A stretch of DNA of 64,000 nt from Saccharothrix obliqua (GCF_019375475.1 NZ_JAHXGQ010000009.1:124001-188000), one strand, 5' to 3'; positions 25,556 through 34,258 are shown, counted from the stretch's first letter. The notes: generated by a model from the sequence alone, not told the origin. Program-made: numbers and translations.

Positions 25556-26602
25556 GTGCACGTGCTCGCGATCGGCACTCGCAAGGGGCTGTGGCTCGCC
25601 ACCAGCGCGGACCGCCGCTCATGGGACCTCGACGGGCCCCACCACCCGATGACCGAGGTGTCGGCGATCGCCCTCGACCACCGCCGCCTGCTGGTCGGCA
25701 CCGCGAACTCCCACTTCGGGCCGAGCCTGCTGGCCAGTGAGGACCTGGGGCGCACCTGGGAGGAGCGCTCGCCCATCGACTTCCCCGCGGACGCGGCGCT
25801 GGAACGGGTCTGGCAGCTCACGACCACCGCCGACCCGGACGTGGTGTACGCGGGCGTGCAACCGTCCGCCCTGTTCCGCTCCGACGACGGCGGCCGGAAG
25901 TTCTCGCTGGTGGAGGGGCTGTGGGAGCACCCGCACCGGCCCGAGTGGGGCGCCGGGTACGGCGGGCAGGCCGTGCACACCGTGCTGCCCCACCCCCGCG
26001 ACGAGCGGCGCGTCACGGTGGCGATGTCGACCGGCGGCGTGTACCGGACGTTCGACGGCGGCACGTCCTGGGAGCCCGCCAACCGGGGCGTCCAGGCGTA
26101 CTTCCTGCCCGACCCGTACCCCGAGTTCGGCCAGTGCGTGCACAAGATCGCCCGCCACCCGGCCGAGCCGGACCGGATGTACCTCCAGAACCACCACGGC
26201 GTGTACCGCTCGACCGACGGCGGCGACACGTGGCACTCCATCGCGGACGGCCTGCCCAGCGACTTCGGCTTCGCCGTCGTCGTCCACCCGCACCGGCCCG
26301 AGGTCGTCTACAACTTCCCGCTGACGGCCGACAGCGACCGGTTCCCGCCGGGCGGCGCCTGCGCCGTGCACCGGTCCACGGACGGCGGCGACACGTGGAC
26401 CGCCCTGCGCACGGGACTGCCGGACGACTTCTGGACGAGCGTGCTGCGTGACGCGATGTGCGTGGACGCGGCCGAACCGGCGGGCGTGTACTTCGGCTCG
26501 CGGTCCGGCGAGGTGTACGCGAGCGCCGACGAGGGCGACACGTGGCGGTGCGTGGCCCGGCACCTGCCGGACGTGCTGTGCGTGCGCGCGGCGGAGGTCT
26601 GA
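25556..26602 (+). CDS. WD40/BNR-repeat beta-propeller protein (sialidase/sortilin-like)
   Basis: A 348-aa predicted beta-propeller. Asp-box (BNR) motifs S/T-x-D-x-G-x-T-W recur: ASEDLGRTWEE, SDDGGRKFS, TFDGGTSWE, STDGGDTWHS, STDGGDTWTA, and SADEGDTWR, giving six blades. The catalytic residues of true sialidases are not evident, so a binding or scaffold role is more likely. No signal peptide is present, so it is cytoplasmic. The start GTG 25556 follows GGGGAGG. The stop codon is followed immediately by the start of a MoaD-like gene with no gap, so the two are strictly co-translated. Confidence 0.88.
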   Translation: MHVLAIGTRKGLWLATSADRRSWDLDGPHHPMTEVSAIALDHRRLLVGTANSHFGPSLLASEDLGRTWEERSPIDFPADAALERVWQLTTTADPDVVYAGVQPSALFRSDDGGRKFSLVEGLWEHPHRPEWGAGYGGQAVHTVLPHPRDERRVTVAMSTGGVYRTFDGGTSWEPANRGVQAYFLPDPYPEFGQCVHKIARHPAEPDRMYLQNHHGVYRSTDGGDTWHSIADGLPSDFGFAVVVHPHRPEVVYNFPLTADSDRFPPGGACAVHRSTDGGDTWTALRTGLPDDFWTSVLRDAMCVDAAEPAGVYFGSRSGEVYASADEGDTWRCVARHLPDVLCVRAAEV

Positions 26603-26887
26603 GTGCGCGTCGTGGTGCTGGTGCCGGGTGTGCTGCGGTCCGCGGCGGGCGGTCGGGCGGTCGTCGACCTGGACCTCGCCGAACCGGCCACGCTGGGCAC
26701 CGCCCTGGACGCGCTCACCGCCTCCTGGCCGCTGCTGGACCGCAGGCTGCGTGACGAGCGCGGCGTGCTGCGCCGGTACGTGAACTTCTACGTGGACGGC
26801 GAGGAGTGCCGCCGCCTGGCCGGCGTCGACACCCGCCTGGAGCCCGGCGCGGAGATCCGCGTCCTGCCGTCCGTGGCGGGCGGCTGA
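26603..26887 (+). CDS. MoaD/ThiS-like ubiquitin-fold sulfur carrier
   Basis: A 94-aa beta-grasp protein ending exactly in Gly-Gly (SVAGG), the C-terminus that is adenylated and thiocarboxylated or conjugated in MoaD, ThiS and SAMP proteins. The fold pattern is MRVVVLVPGVLRS, LDLAEPATLGTALDALTASW, YVNFYVDGEECRRLAG, EIRVLPSVAGG. The GTG start at 26603 directly abuts the stop of the beta-propeller gene (TGAGTG). No moeB/thiF or moaE gene is near, so its activating enzyme lies elsewhere. The tight pairing suggests it delivers sulfur to, or is attached to, something involving the propeller protein. This is inference. Confidence 0.88.
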   Translation: MRVVVLVPGVLRSAAGGRAVVDLDLAEPATLGTALDALTASWPLLDRRLRDERGVLRRYVNFYVDGEECRRLAGVDTRLEPGAEIRVLPSVAGG

Positions 26888-26891
26888 CCGG

Positions 26892-27428
26892 TCACGCCCG
26901 CAGCGTGGCCAGGACGCCCGCGCCGCCGGACCACGTGCCGAGCAGGCGACCCACCGCGTCCGGACCGGCCGGGTGGTCGGCCGGGCGGCGGTGCAGCTCG
27001 ACGCGGGCGTCGGCCGGGACGTCCGCCAGCCGCTCACCCCGTGCCTCGGCGGCCCGGGAGCGCCCCGCGCCGTGGGACACCCCGCCGTCCCGCACGGTCG
27101 TGCGCACCAGCTCGTGCCACAAGGGGTCGTGCTCGGCGTCGTAGATCCACCGGGTGCCCAGGACGCTGTGCTCGGCGGTGGTGATCAGGCCCGGCGAGGC
27201 GATCGGGGCGCCCCGGTAGGTCATCGGGAGCTGGTAGAGCACGCCCCCGGCACGCACCAGGTGCGTCTCCAGCCCGACCTCGCCCGCCGGGTCCTCGAAC
27301 CGGAACGCGCCCACCAGCTCGGGGGTGGGCACGTCGTCACCCGCGTACCAGGTGCGGGAGGCCAGCCAGGCGGGGAGGAAGTCGCGGAAACCGGGCGCGA
27401 GCGTCGCGCCGCGGTGGATGTTCGCCAT
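26892..27428 (-). CDS. Maltokinase N-terminal cap-like domain protein
   Basis: A 178-aa stand-alone protein resembling the N-terminal cap domain of actinobacterial maltokinases (CG0192-like). It begins MANIHRGATLAPGFRDFLP and has AWLASRTWYAGDDV, a segment shared with maltokinase caps. GLETHLVRAGGVLYQLPMTY and the following strand AEHSVLGTRWIYDAEHDPLW also fit. The kinase domain itself is missing, so it is not a sugar kinase. Related proteins are of unknown function. The ATG at 27428 is the natural start. It is divergent from the MFS gene 61 bp away and ends 5 bp from the convergent MoaD gene. Confidence 0.8.
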   Translation of the reverse strand: MANIHRGATLAPGFRDFLPAWLASRTWYAGDDVPTPELVGAFRFEDPAGEVGLETHLVRAGGVLYQLPMTYRGAPIASPGLITTAEHSVLGTRWIYDAEHDPLWHELVRTTVRDGGVSHGAGRSRAAEARGERLADVPADARVELHRRPADHPAGPDAVGRLLGTWSGGAGVLATLRA

Positions 27429-27489
27429 GTCCGGGCACCGTAACCGCTCTGATCTGCCATCGGGTCGGTTCCCGAGTAGACAGGGGGGA

Positions 27490-28947
27490 ATGGAGGACTA
27501 CCAGCCGGACCCCAAGCGGTGGAAGGCGCTGTCGGTGACGTTGGTGGCGGGCTTCATGAGCCTGCTCGACGTGAGCATCGTGTCCGTGGCGCTGCCGTCC
27601 GTGCAGCACGGGCTGGGCGCCTCACCCGCCGCCGTGCAGTGGGTCGTGTCGGGGTACGCGCTGGCGTTCGGCCTGGTGCTGGTGCCCGCCGGCCGGCTCG
27701 GCGACGCCATCGGGCGGCGCACCATGTTCCTCGCCGCGCTCGGCGGGTTCGTGGTGTGCAGCGCGGCGGCCGGGCTCGCGCCGACCACCGGCGCGTTGAT
27801 CGCCGCCCGGCTCGCGCAGGGCATGTGCGCGGGCGCGCTCGCGCCGCAGAACTCGGCGTTGATCCAGCAGCTGTTCCGGGGCGCGGAACGCGGCCGGGCG
27901 TTCGGCTTCTTCGGCGCGACCGTCGGGTTCTCCACCGCCGTGGGACCGGTCGTCGGCGGCCTGATCCTCGCGTTGGCGGGCGAGGACCAGGGGTGGCGCT
28001 GGATCTTCTACGTCAACGTGCCGATCGGGCTGGCCGCCCTGGTGCTCGCGGCCCGCCTCATCCCGCGGGCCGACCCCGGTCCGCGGGGTGACCTGGACCC
28101 GGTGGGCGTGCTGCTGCTGGGCGCGGGCGTGCTCGCGCTGATGCTGCCGCTGGTGCTGGCCGAGTCGGGCGGGCTGGTGACCCTGTGGTGGCTGTTCCTG
28201 GTGGGCGCGGCCCTGCTGGTGTTGTTCGTGCGGTGGGAGCGGCGGGTCTCGGCCCGCGGTCGGCAGCCGGTGCTGGACGTGCGCCTGTTCACCACCACGC
28301 CCGGCTACGCCTCGGGCTCGGCGCTGGGCACCGTCTACTTCATCGGGTTCAGCGGGATCTGGCTGGTGTTCGCGTTGTTCTTCCAGAACGGCCTCGGCTA
28401 CACGCCGTTGCAGTCGGGACTCGCGGTGACGTCGTTCGCGATCGGCTCGGCCGCGTCGTCGGTGGTCGGCGGCAGGCTGGTGGAGGCGTGGGGCCGGAAG
28501 CTGACCGTCACCGGCCTGAGCCTGGTCGGGGCCGGGCTCGCGGCGACGGCGGTGGTGCTGTGGCTCGCGCCGCCCTCGGCGGCGGGACTGGCCGCCGCGC
28601 CCGCGTTGCTGGTCGCGGGCATCGGCGGCGGGTGGGTGGTCGCGCCGAACACGACGATCACGTTGCGGCACGTGCCGGTGACCATGGCGGGCGCGGCGGG
28701 TGGCGCGTTGCAGACCGGGCAGCGCATCGGCTCCGCCGTGGGCACGGCGGGGTTGGCGGGCGTGTTCTACGCGGTGCTCACCGGGTCCGGGGGCGACTAC
28801 GAGCAGGCGGTGGGCGTGTCGGTGGGCGTGGCGGCGTTGACCGTGCTGGCGGCGCTGGTGATCGCGGTGGCGGAGCTGCGTTCCCGGCCGCGGTGCCCCA
28901 AGGCCGTGGACAAGGACCTGGAGCACGCCCTGCCGGACCCGAACTGA
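27490..28947 (+). CDS. MFS transporter, DHA2 (14-TM drug:H+ antiporter) family
   Basis: A 485-aa major facilitator pump likely exporting drugs or metabolites with proton exchange. Motif A is present as LVPAGRLGDAIGRRTMFLAA, and motif C of exporters as FFGATVGFSTAVGPVVGGL. The first helix carries LLDVSIVSVALPSVQ, where the Asp is conserved in DHA2 pumps. About fourteen hydrophobic segments are readable. The start ATG 27490 is preceded by AGGGGGG at close spacing. The 3' 170 bp are overlapped on the other strand by the SWIM-domain gene, which is unusual. Confidence 0.92.
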   Translation: MEDYQPDPKRWKALSVTLVAGFMSLLDVSIVSVALPSVQHGLGASPAAVQWVVSGYALAFGLVLVPAGRLGDAIGRRTMFLAALGGFVVCSAAAGLAPTTGALIAARLAQGMCAGALAPQNSALIQQLFRGAERGRAFGFFGATVGFSTAVGPVVGGLILALAGEDQGWRWIFYVNVPIGLAALVLAARLIPRADPGPRGDLDPVGVLLLGAGVLALMLPLVLAESGGLVTLWWLFLVGAALLVLFVRWERRVSARGRQPVLDVRLFTTTPGYASGSALGTVYFIGFSGIWLVFALFFQNGLGYTPLQSGLAVTSFAIGSAASSVVGGRLVEAWGRKLTVTGLSLVGAGLAATAVVLWLAPPSAAGLAAAPALLVAGIGGGWVVAPNTTITLRHVPVTMAGAAGGALQTGQRIGSAVGTAGLAGVFYAVLTGSGGDYEQAVGVSVGVAALTVLAALVIAVAELRSRPRCPKAVDKDLEHALPDPN

Positions 28948-29776
28948 CCGGACACGGGCGGCCGAAGCGGCGGTACAGCGGTCGCAGCGCGTCGGTGACC
29001 GGGTCGCCGTCGACGGTCAGCGGGCCGAGTTCGTCGAGGATCGCGTCCGGCCGCGTGGCGGTTCCCGGGACGGCGTCGTCCTCGACGGGCGCGGCCGGCG
29101 CGGCGGGGCGTTGCCAGAACACGTCCAGCAGGTCCTCCAGCGGCGGCGGGCCGCCGGGGTGGTCCTCCTCCGGCGGCATCGGGTCGCGCAGCTCGCGCAG
29201 CCGGTCCAGCAGGTCCTCCCGCGACCGGCCGCGCCACGCCAGGATCTCGAACGGGTCCTCGTCGAACGACTCGGCCAGCAGGTAGCAGGTGGCGGCGAGG
29301 TGCTTGCACGGCACCTCCCAGTCCGGGCACGTGCAGTCCATGGACAGCTCGCGCGGCGACTGCGGGAACAACGTCAGCCCGAGCCCGGCGAACACCTCCT
29401 CGATCTCCGCCGGCATCTCGCCCGCCAGCAGCTTCGCCGCGAACACCGCCCGGTCGGCGAGCGCGTGCTCGATGCGCCGCCAGTCGTCGTCGGAGAACTT
29501 CCGCACCCCGATCCGCGCCCGGTACGGCTCGGGCCGCGAGCCCATCACCAACGCCACCACGAGGCTCGTGGACAACGACAGGCTCATCACCTGGCCGGTG
29601 CGCGCGTACGTGCGGCCACGCGCCAGCCGCCCGCCCATGCCGAGCGATTCCAGCACCTCCACGAACCGCCGCGACCACCACGTGCGTGCGACGTCACCAC
29701 GCTTGCCGCGCAACGTCAGGCCGCCCTCGACCCGGATCGGCCGGGCCGGCGGGCGCTCGCCGTGCCAGTCACTCAC
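28778..29776 (-). CDS. SWIM zinc-finger protein, partner of the SNF2 helicase
   Basis: A 332-aa protein. The SWIM motif CxCx(n)CxH is present as CTCPDWEVPCKHLAAT near residues 148-163, a zinc finger that binds nucleic acids or proteins. The N-terminal part (TWWSRRFVEVLESLGMGGRL, RTYARTGQVMSL) matches the SWIM proteins commonly encoded next to SNF2 helicases. The last 55 residues are low-complexity Pro/Arg and lie antisense to the MFS gene. The GTG start at 29776 lies 8 bp inside the helicase 3' end, so the two genes are translationally coupled. A role in DNA repair or remodelling with the helicase is inferred. Confidence 0.85.
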   Translation of the reverse strand: MSDWHGERPPARPIRVEGGLTLRGKRGDVARTWWSRRFVEVLESLGMGGRLARGRTYARTGQVMSLSLSTSLVVALVMGSRPEPYRARIGVRKFSDDDWRRIEHALADRAVFAAKLLAGEMPAEIEEVFAGLGLTLFPQSPRELSMDCTCPDWEVPCKHLAATCYLLAESFDEDPFEILAWRGRSREDLLDRLRELRDPMPPEEDHPGGPPPLEDLLDVFWQRPAAPAAPVEDDAVPGTATRPDAILDELGPLTVDGDPVTDALRPLYRRFGRPCPVSSGPAGRAPGPCPRPWGTAAGNAAPPPRSPAPPARSTPPRPPTRPPPARSRPRTR

Positions 29777-32700
29777 CGACGGCCCCCGCGGACAGGGCGA
29801 ACAGGTCCCGCAGCTCGTCCGTGGACAGCTCGGTCAGCCAGTCCTCGCCCGCGCCGACCACGAGTCGCGCCAACCCCCGCTTCTCCTCGATCATCCGGTC
29901 GATGCGCTCCTCGACCGTGCCGACGCACACGAACTTGCGCACCTGCACGTGGGAGCGCTGGCCGATCCGGAACGCCCGGTCCGTGGCCTGGTCCTCCACC
30001 GCCGGGTTCCACCAGCGGTCCAGGTGGATCACGTGGTTGGCCGCGGTGAGGTTCAGCCCGGTGCCCCCGGCCTTCAACGACAGCACGAACACCGACGGCC
30101 CCGCCGGGTCCTGGAACCGGCGCACCATCTCGTCCCGCGCCCGCTTCGACGTGCCGCCGTGCAGGAACAGCACCTCGGTGTCGAAGCGGGCCGCGAGGTG
30201 CGGCACGACCAGCGCACCGAACCCGGTGAACTGGGTGAAGCACAACGCCTTGTCACCGTCCGCGAGGGCCTCGTCCAGGATCTCCTCCAGGCGGGCGAGC
30301 TTGCCGGAGCGGCCCGCCGTGCGGGAGCCGTCGCCGAGCAGCTGAGCCGGGTGGTTGCACACCTGCTTGAGCTTCGACATGGTCGCCAGCACCAGGCCCT
30401 TGCGCCGGATGCCCTCCACCTCGCCGATGCGCGCGAACATGTCGTCCAGCACGGCCTGGTAGAGCGACGCCTGCTCGGCGGTGAGCGTGCACAGCTGCCT
30501 GACCTCGATCTTGTCCGGCAGGTCGGCGATGATCCGCGGGTCGGTCTTGAGGCGGCGCAGCAGGAACGGCCGGGTGACGCGCCGCAGCCGCACGGCGGCG
30601 TCCTCGTCGTTGTGCCGTTCGACGGGCACCGCGAAGCGCGCGCGGAACGTGTTGACGGTGCCCAGCAGGCCGGGGTTGACGAAGTCCATGACGGACCACA
30701 GCTCGGCGAGCCGGTTCTCCACCGGCGTGCCGGTCAGCGCGACGCGGTGCCGGGCGGGCAACGCACGCACCGCGCGGGACTGCCGGGTCGCGCTGTTCTT
30801 GATGTTCTGGGCCTCGTCCAGCACCACCCGGTCCCACTCGACGGCGGCGAGCACGTCGAAGTCGCGGGTCGCCACGGCGTAGGTGGTGATCACCAGGTCG
30901 TGCCCGCCCAGCCCGACCCCCGACCGCTCGCCGCCGTGGTGGACGTGCACCCGGAGACCCGGCGTGAACCGCTCGGCCTCGGCCTGCCAGTTGCCGACCA
31001 CGGACATCGGGCAGATCAGCAGTGTCGGTGGGCGTGGGGCGCGTTCCCGCGCGTACGCCTCCAACGCGAGCAGTTGGACGGTCTTGCCGAGCCCCATGTC
31101 GTCGGCGAGGCAGGCCCCGAGCCCCAGCCGGTCCAGGAACACCAGCCACGCCAGTCCCCGGAGCTGGTACGGCCGGAGTCGTGCGGTGAGCCCGGCGGGC
31201 GGCGGCACCGGTGTCAAGCGGTCGGCGGACCCGGACAGCAGGTCGCCCAGCCAGCCCTCACCGCGGACGTCGTTGACCGGCAGCGGCAGGTCGGCGTCCC
31301 GCAGGCCGGCGTGCGCCAGCACCTGGCCGGCGGTCATCTGCCCGGCGCCCCGGCGCAGGAAGGCCAGCCCTTCCGCGAGCCGCGCGCGGTCGACGTGCAC
31401 CCACTGGCCACGCACTCGCACCAGCGGTGCCTTGGCCTTGGCGAGCGAGGACAGCTCGGCCTCGGTGAGCCGTTCGTCGCCCAGCGCCAGCTCCCAGCGG
31501 TAGTCGACCAGGGCCTTCAGCCCCAGCTCGCTCTCCTTGGCCACCACCCCCGCCGCCCCGGGCCGAGCCGACAACGCCAACCCGAGCCGCCGCGGAGCCC
31601 GCCACCAGGAGGGGACGAGGACCCCGAACCCGGCCTGGGTCAGCGAGGGAGAGCCACGCAGGAACTCGTAGGCCCCGTCGACCCCGAGGTCCATCCCGAC
31701 GGGCCGCTGCTCCGCCAACGCCCGGTCCAACGCGGGGAACAGCCGGGAAGCCCGCCCCAACTCCCCGAGCAGAACCTCCTGGGGCCGCCCGACCCACCGC
31801 CGCAAAACCCCTTCCCGCCGCCGCCACACGGCAGTGGCGGGAACCAGCACACTCGGCTCCTCGACCGCCTGGAGCAGGAACTCCAGCCGCCACCCCTCGT
31901 CCTCGACCCCACCCTGCAAGGGCGAGGAAAGCCGAAAACAAAGCCGAACCCGCTCCCCACCCCGCCCAGCGGCCCGCCCCCACTCCCCGACCGCGTCCCG
32001 CAGCAGGTCCACCGCGCCGGTGGAGGCGACGAACGAAGGCCCACGCACCAAGGCCCCCAACCACCGCCCCACCACACCGTCAACGCTGTCGGCCGAAGCC
32101 ACAGCCCCGCCGCCGGTACCCACACCGCCGTCGCGGGACATGCGCCTGCCACCCGCGCCGCCGGCTTGCACGCCCGCATCGGCCGGCACGTCGAACCCGA
32201 CCCGAGCGGCGCCGGCAGCGGTGCGCGGTGGGGAACCCGACAGCCTGCGACGGATTTCCCGGTCCACCAAGGTGTCCAGGACTGGTTGCAGCGGCTCCTC
32301 GACACCCTCCGCGGCGCGGAACGCCGGTGGCATCGCGGCGTGGAGCGCCGCGTGCCGCATGGCGTCCACACCGGACGCGACCGCGCGCCACCGCGCCACG
32401 GCCGGAGCGCCGGCAGGCGTAGGGACACCACCGGCTGAACCCGCGCCGGAGCCGGTGGGCGCGGTGCGGGTGGGCGCGGAGCCGGTGGGCGCGGTGCCGG
32501 GCGCGATCGCGGGCAGCACTCGACCCCTGGTCACGAGGTCCCCGGCGAACGCCGCCACCTCCGCCAGGTACTTCGCGGACGCGCCCAGCCTGGTGTCCGC
32601 CGGTGCCTCCGGCAGGGCACCGTCCAGCCACACCACCGGCACCAGCCAGGTCCGCAGCCGCACCGCGCCGCGGCGCGACGGTGGCTTGGCCAGCGGGTCG

Positions 32701-32930
32701 CGCACCAGCTCCGGCGACTCGACCGGACCCGACGCGTACGACGGCAACCGCACCGCCACGGTCCCCGGAACACCGGACACCAAGGCCGCCAGGGTGTCGG
32801 CGTCGGCCGCGAACGGGTGCGGCACGGCGGCCTTCGGCAGACGGCCCGACGCGCGCATCGGGAGCCGTGAGTCTTCCGCCCACAGCGCCGGACGACCGTC
32901 GGCCGCGCACAGGCCATGGAGCACCAACAC
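29769..32930 (-). CDS. SNF2/RapA-family DEAD-box helicase
   Basis: A 1,053-aa SF2 DNA translocase. The N-terminal third is specific to actinobacterial SNF2 helicases with a DUF3670-type region, and includes a Thr/Pro/Gly-rich stretch (TAPTGSAPTRTAPTGSGAG). The helicase core has Walker A DMGLGKTVQLLALEAY, motif Ia, DEAQNIKN (motif II), ALTGTPVENRLAELWSV (motif III). The second RecA domain has FTQFTGFGALVV, LSLKAGGTGLNLTAANHVI and the arginine finger DRAFRIGQ. The start was set at GTG 32930 because a TAGAGT box ends 7 nt upstream and VLVLHGL is the usual beginning. It is followed by the coupled SWIM gene. Confidence 0.93.
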   Translation of the reverse strand: MLVLHGLCAADGRPALWAEDSRLPMRASGRLPKAAVPHPFAADADTLAALVSGVPGTVAVRLPSYASGPVESPELVRDPLAKPPSRRGAVRLRTWLVPVVWLDGALPEAPADTRLGASAKYLAEVAAFAGDLVTRGRVLPAIAPGTAPTGSAPTRTAPTGSGAGSAGGVPTPAGAPAVARWRAVASGVDAMRHAALHAAMPPAFRAAEGVEEPLQPVLDTLVDREIRRRLSGSPPRTAAGAARVGFDVPADAGVQAGGAGGRRMSRDGGVGTGGGAVASADSVDGVVGRWLGALVRGPSFVASTGAVDLLRDAVGEWGRAAGRGGERVRLCFRLSSPLQGGVEDEGWRLEFLLQAVEEPSVLVPATAVWRRREGVLRRWVGRPQEVLLGELGRASRLFPALDRALAEQRPVGMDLGVDGAYEFLRGSPSLTQAGFGVLVPSWWRAPRRLGLALSARPGAAGVVAKESELGLKALVDYRWELALGDERLTEAELSSLAKAKAPLVRVRGQWVHVDRARLAEGLAFLRRGAGQMTAGQVLAHAGLRDADLPLPVNDVRGEGWLGDLLSGSADRLTPVPPPAGLTARLRPYQLRGLAWLVFLDRLGLGACLADDMGLGKTVQLLALEAYARERAPRPPTLLICPMSVVGNWQAEAERFTPGLRVHVHHGGERSGVGLGGHDLVITTYAVATRDFDVLAAVEWDRVVLDEAQNIKNSATRQSRAVRALPARHRVALTGTPVENRLAELWSVMDFVNPGLLGTVNTFRARFAVPVERHNDEDAAVRLRRVTRPFLLRRLKTDPRIIADLPDKIEVRQLCTLTAEQASLYQAVLDDMFARIGEVEGIRRKGLVLATMSKLKQVCNHPAQLLGDGSRTAGRSGKLARLEEILDEALADGDKALCFTQFTGFGALVVPHLAARFDTEVLFLHGGTSKRARDEMVRRFQDPAGPSVFVLSLKAGGTGLNLTAANHVIHLDRWWNPAVEDQATDRAFRIGQRSHVQVRKFVCVGTVEERIDRMIEEKRGLARLVVGAGEDWLTELSTDELRDLFALSAGAVGE

Positions 32931-32937
32931 GCCCACG

Positions 32938-32943
32938 ACTCTA
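32938..32943 (-). promoter_or_regulatory. Leaderless -10 box for the SNF2 helicase
   Basis: Minus-strand TAGAGT, 7-nt spacer, GTG at 32930. A GTG at 32936 is too close to the box to be the start. Confidence 0.5.
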
Positions 32944-33225
32944 TGCGCGACCTGCCCGAGCGACGGCTTCGGGCAGGCCAGAGCCGGTGTGCGGCCGACA
33001 CCGAGCCATGCCGCCGGACACCGAGACGTGCGGGCCGGTGCCGAAATCGCGCGGCCGGATGCCGAGCGAGTCCGGTCGATGGCGGAACTGCGTGGTTGCG
33101 GACCACACCGGCCCGGCTGGAACCGAACCGGCGCGGCTGGGTGCCGCGCCGGCGCGGTTGGAACCGACCGGCCAACGCGGGTGCCGCACCCGCGCGGGCC
33201 GGTCGGCGGAGCCGCGCACCAGGCA

Positions 33226-33299
33226 GTGCCGACACCGAGCGGTGCCGACACCGAGCGGTGCCGCTGACACCGAGCGGTGCCGCCGACCGACACCGAGCG
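33226..33299. repeat. Short tandem repeats upstream of the helicase
   Basis: Four imperfect units of GTGCCGACACCGAGCG (16, 16, 19 and 23 bp). They sit in a gene-free GC-rich stretch (32944-33405) that also holds CGGCGCGGCTGGG-type and CAGACAGGGCACC repeats. No coding potential is supported there. Confidence 0.7.
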
Positions 33300-33405
33300 G
33301 TGCCGCCGTGGGTCGAACGGTGTCGCCGGGGTTGGACCGGCGGAGGGGCCTGGCGGTGCCTGCCAGACAGGGCACCGCCAGACAGGGCACCACCAGGCAG
33401 GGCGA

Positions 33406-33675
33406 CTAGTGCTGCCGGGACCTCGCCCGGCCGGCCAGGGCGCTCACGCCCACGCCGGCCAGACCCACCTGGAGGGCCAACTCGATCCAGTCGATGCCGT
33501 CGGTGTCGGCCACGCCGATGACCGACGCCGCGAACGTGCCGACCAGCGCCGCCGCGATGCCGACCAGCATGGTCATCAGCAACGAGATCCGCTGCCTGCC
33601 CGGCACGACGAGCCGCCCCAACCCGCCGATGATCACGCCGATGATGAGCGCCGAGATGATGCCGGTGATCTCCAC
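33406..33675 (-). CDS. GlsB/YeaQ/YmgE-family small membrane protein
   Basis: An 89-aa protein of the transglycosylase-associated family (GlsB/YeaQ/YmgE), a stress-linked membrane protein of unknown biochemical role. Three hydrophobic segments: GIISALIIGVIIGGLGRLVV, SLLMTMLVGIAAALVGTFAA, and LALQVGLAGVGVSALAG. The motif GLGRLVVPGRQRI is characteristic of the family. The GTG start at 33675 is preceded by GAGGGGA. It stands between the Myb-like gene and the repeat region and may be transcribed alone. Confidence 0.9.
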   Translation of the reverse strand: MEITGIISALIIGVIIGGLGRLVVPGRQRISLLMTMLVGIAAALVGTFAASVIGVADTDGIDWIELALQVGLAGVGVSALAGRARSRQH

Positions 33676-33714
33676 GTGGGGTCCCCTCTTCGAACTACGT
33701 CTGCCCCACGAGCA

Positions 33715-34245
33715 TCACCCCTGCCCCTCCGTCACCGGATCGGGTGAGCCCCTGACCTCGCCCTGATCTCGACCCTGAACTCCGAGCAGGTCCGCCCCCA
33801 CCGGGCTCAGGGGCCTGCCGACGACATCCGGGTCGCAACCCACCTTGGCCAGCCGCGCGCGGATGGACGTCGGGGAGCGTTCGCGCTGCTTGGCGAGGGT
33901 GCGGATGAGTTCGACGGCGGGTGTGGTGGGTGGGGAGGACAGCCAGGTGGTCCGCAGGTCGGCGTCCTGGCCGGTGGTCCAGGGTTGGTTGGCGTTCGCG
34001 GGCCGCGGTCGGCGGGCGCCCGTTGGTGGCGCGCCCAGTTTGCCGAGCGCGTCCAGCACCTGGCCGAGGAGCTTGCCCACGACCGCGCCCGACGCCGCGG
34101 GCAGGTGCAGGTCGCCGCTCGCCACGGTGCGGCCCGACGGGTCCGTGCCGGACAGCTCCAGGAACAGGTCCGGGCCGGTGGACGCGCGCAGGCGGTAGGT
34201 CGTGGCGCCGATGCTGGTGTGGGATTCGTACGTGGTCGTCGTCAT
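33715..34245 (-). CDS. Protein with a C-terminal Myb/SANT-like DNA-binding domain
   Basis: A 176-aa protein with two parts. Residues 1 to about 75 are a beta-rich region (TYRLRASTGPDLFLELSGTD, GRTVASGDLHLPA) of unknown fold. Residues 85-150 read PWTTGQDADLRTTWLSS then LAKQRERSPTSIRARLAKVG and CDPDVVGRPL. The pattern W-x-x-x-x-D-x-x-L, a second helix, and RS-x-x-[SA]-I-x-[AS]RL-x-x-[LV]G matches SANT-like helix-turn-helix tails found on some nucleic-acid enzymes. The ATG at 34245 lies 7 nt after a TACTGT box. It is 47 bp downstream of the cytosine methyltransferase on the same strand. A role with the methylation island is possible. Confidence 0.65.
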   Translation of the reverse strand: MTTTTYESHTSIGATTYRLRASTGPDLFLELSGTDPSGRTVASGDLHLPAASGAVVGKLLGQVLDALGKLGAPPTGARRPRPANANQPWTTGQDADLRTTWLSSPPTTPAVELIRTLAKQRERSPTSIRARLAKVGCDPDVVGRPLSPVGADLLGVQGRDQGEVRGSPDPVTEGQG

Positions 34246-34252
34246 GGGGATG

Positions 34253-34258
34253 ACAGTA
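34253..34258 (-). promoter_or_regulatory. Leaderless -10 box for the Myb-like gene
   Basis: Minus-strand TACTGT, 7-nt spacer, ATG at 34245. It gives the gene a promoter separate from the upstream methyltransferase. Confidence 0.45.

Noticed and set aside
33226-33299. CRISPR array
   Set aside because: Units are 16-23 bp, adjacent and imperfect, without unique spacers of 30 bp or more, and no cas genes are present.
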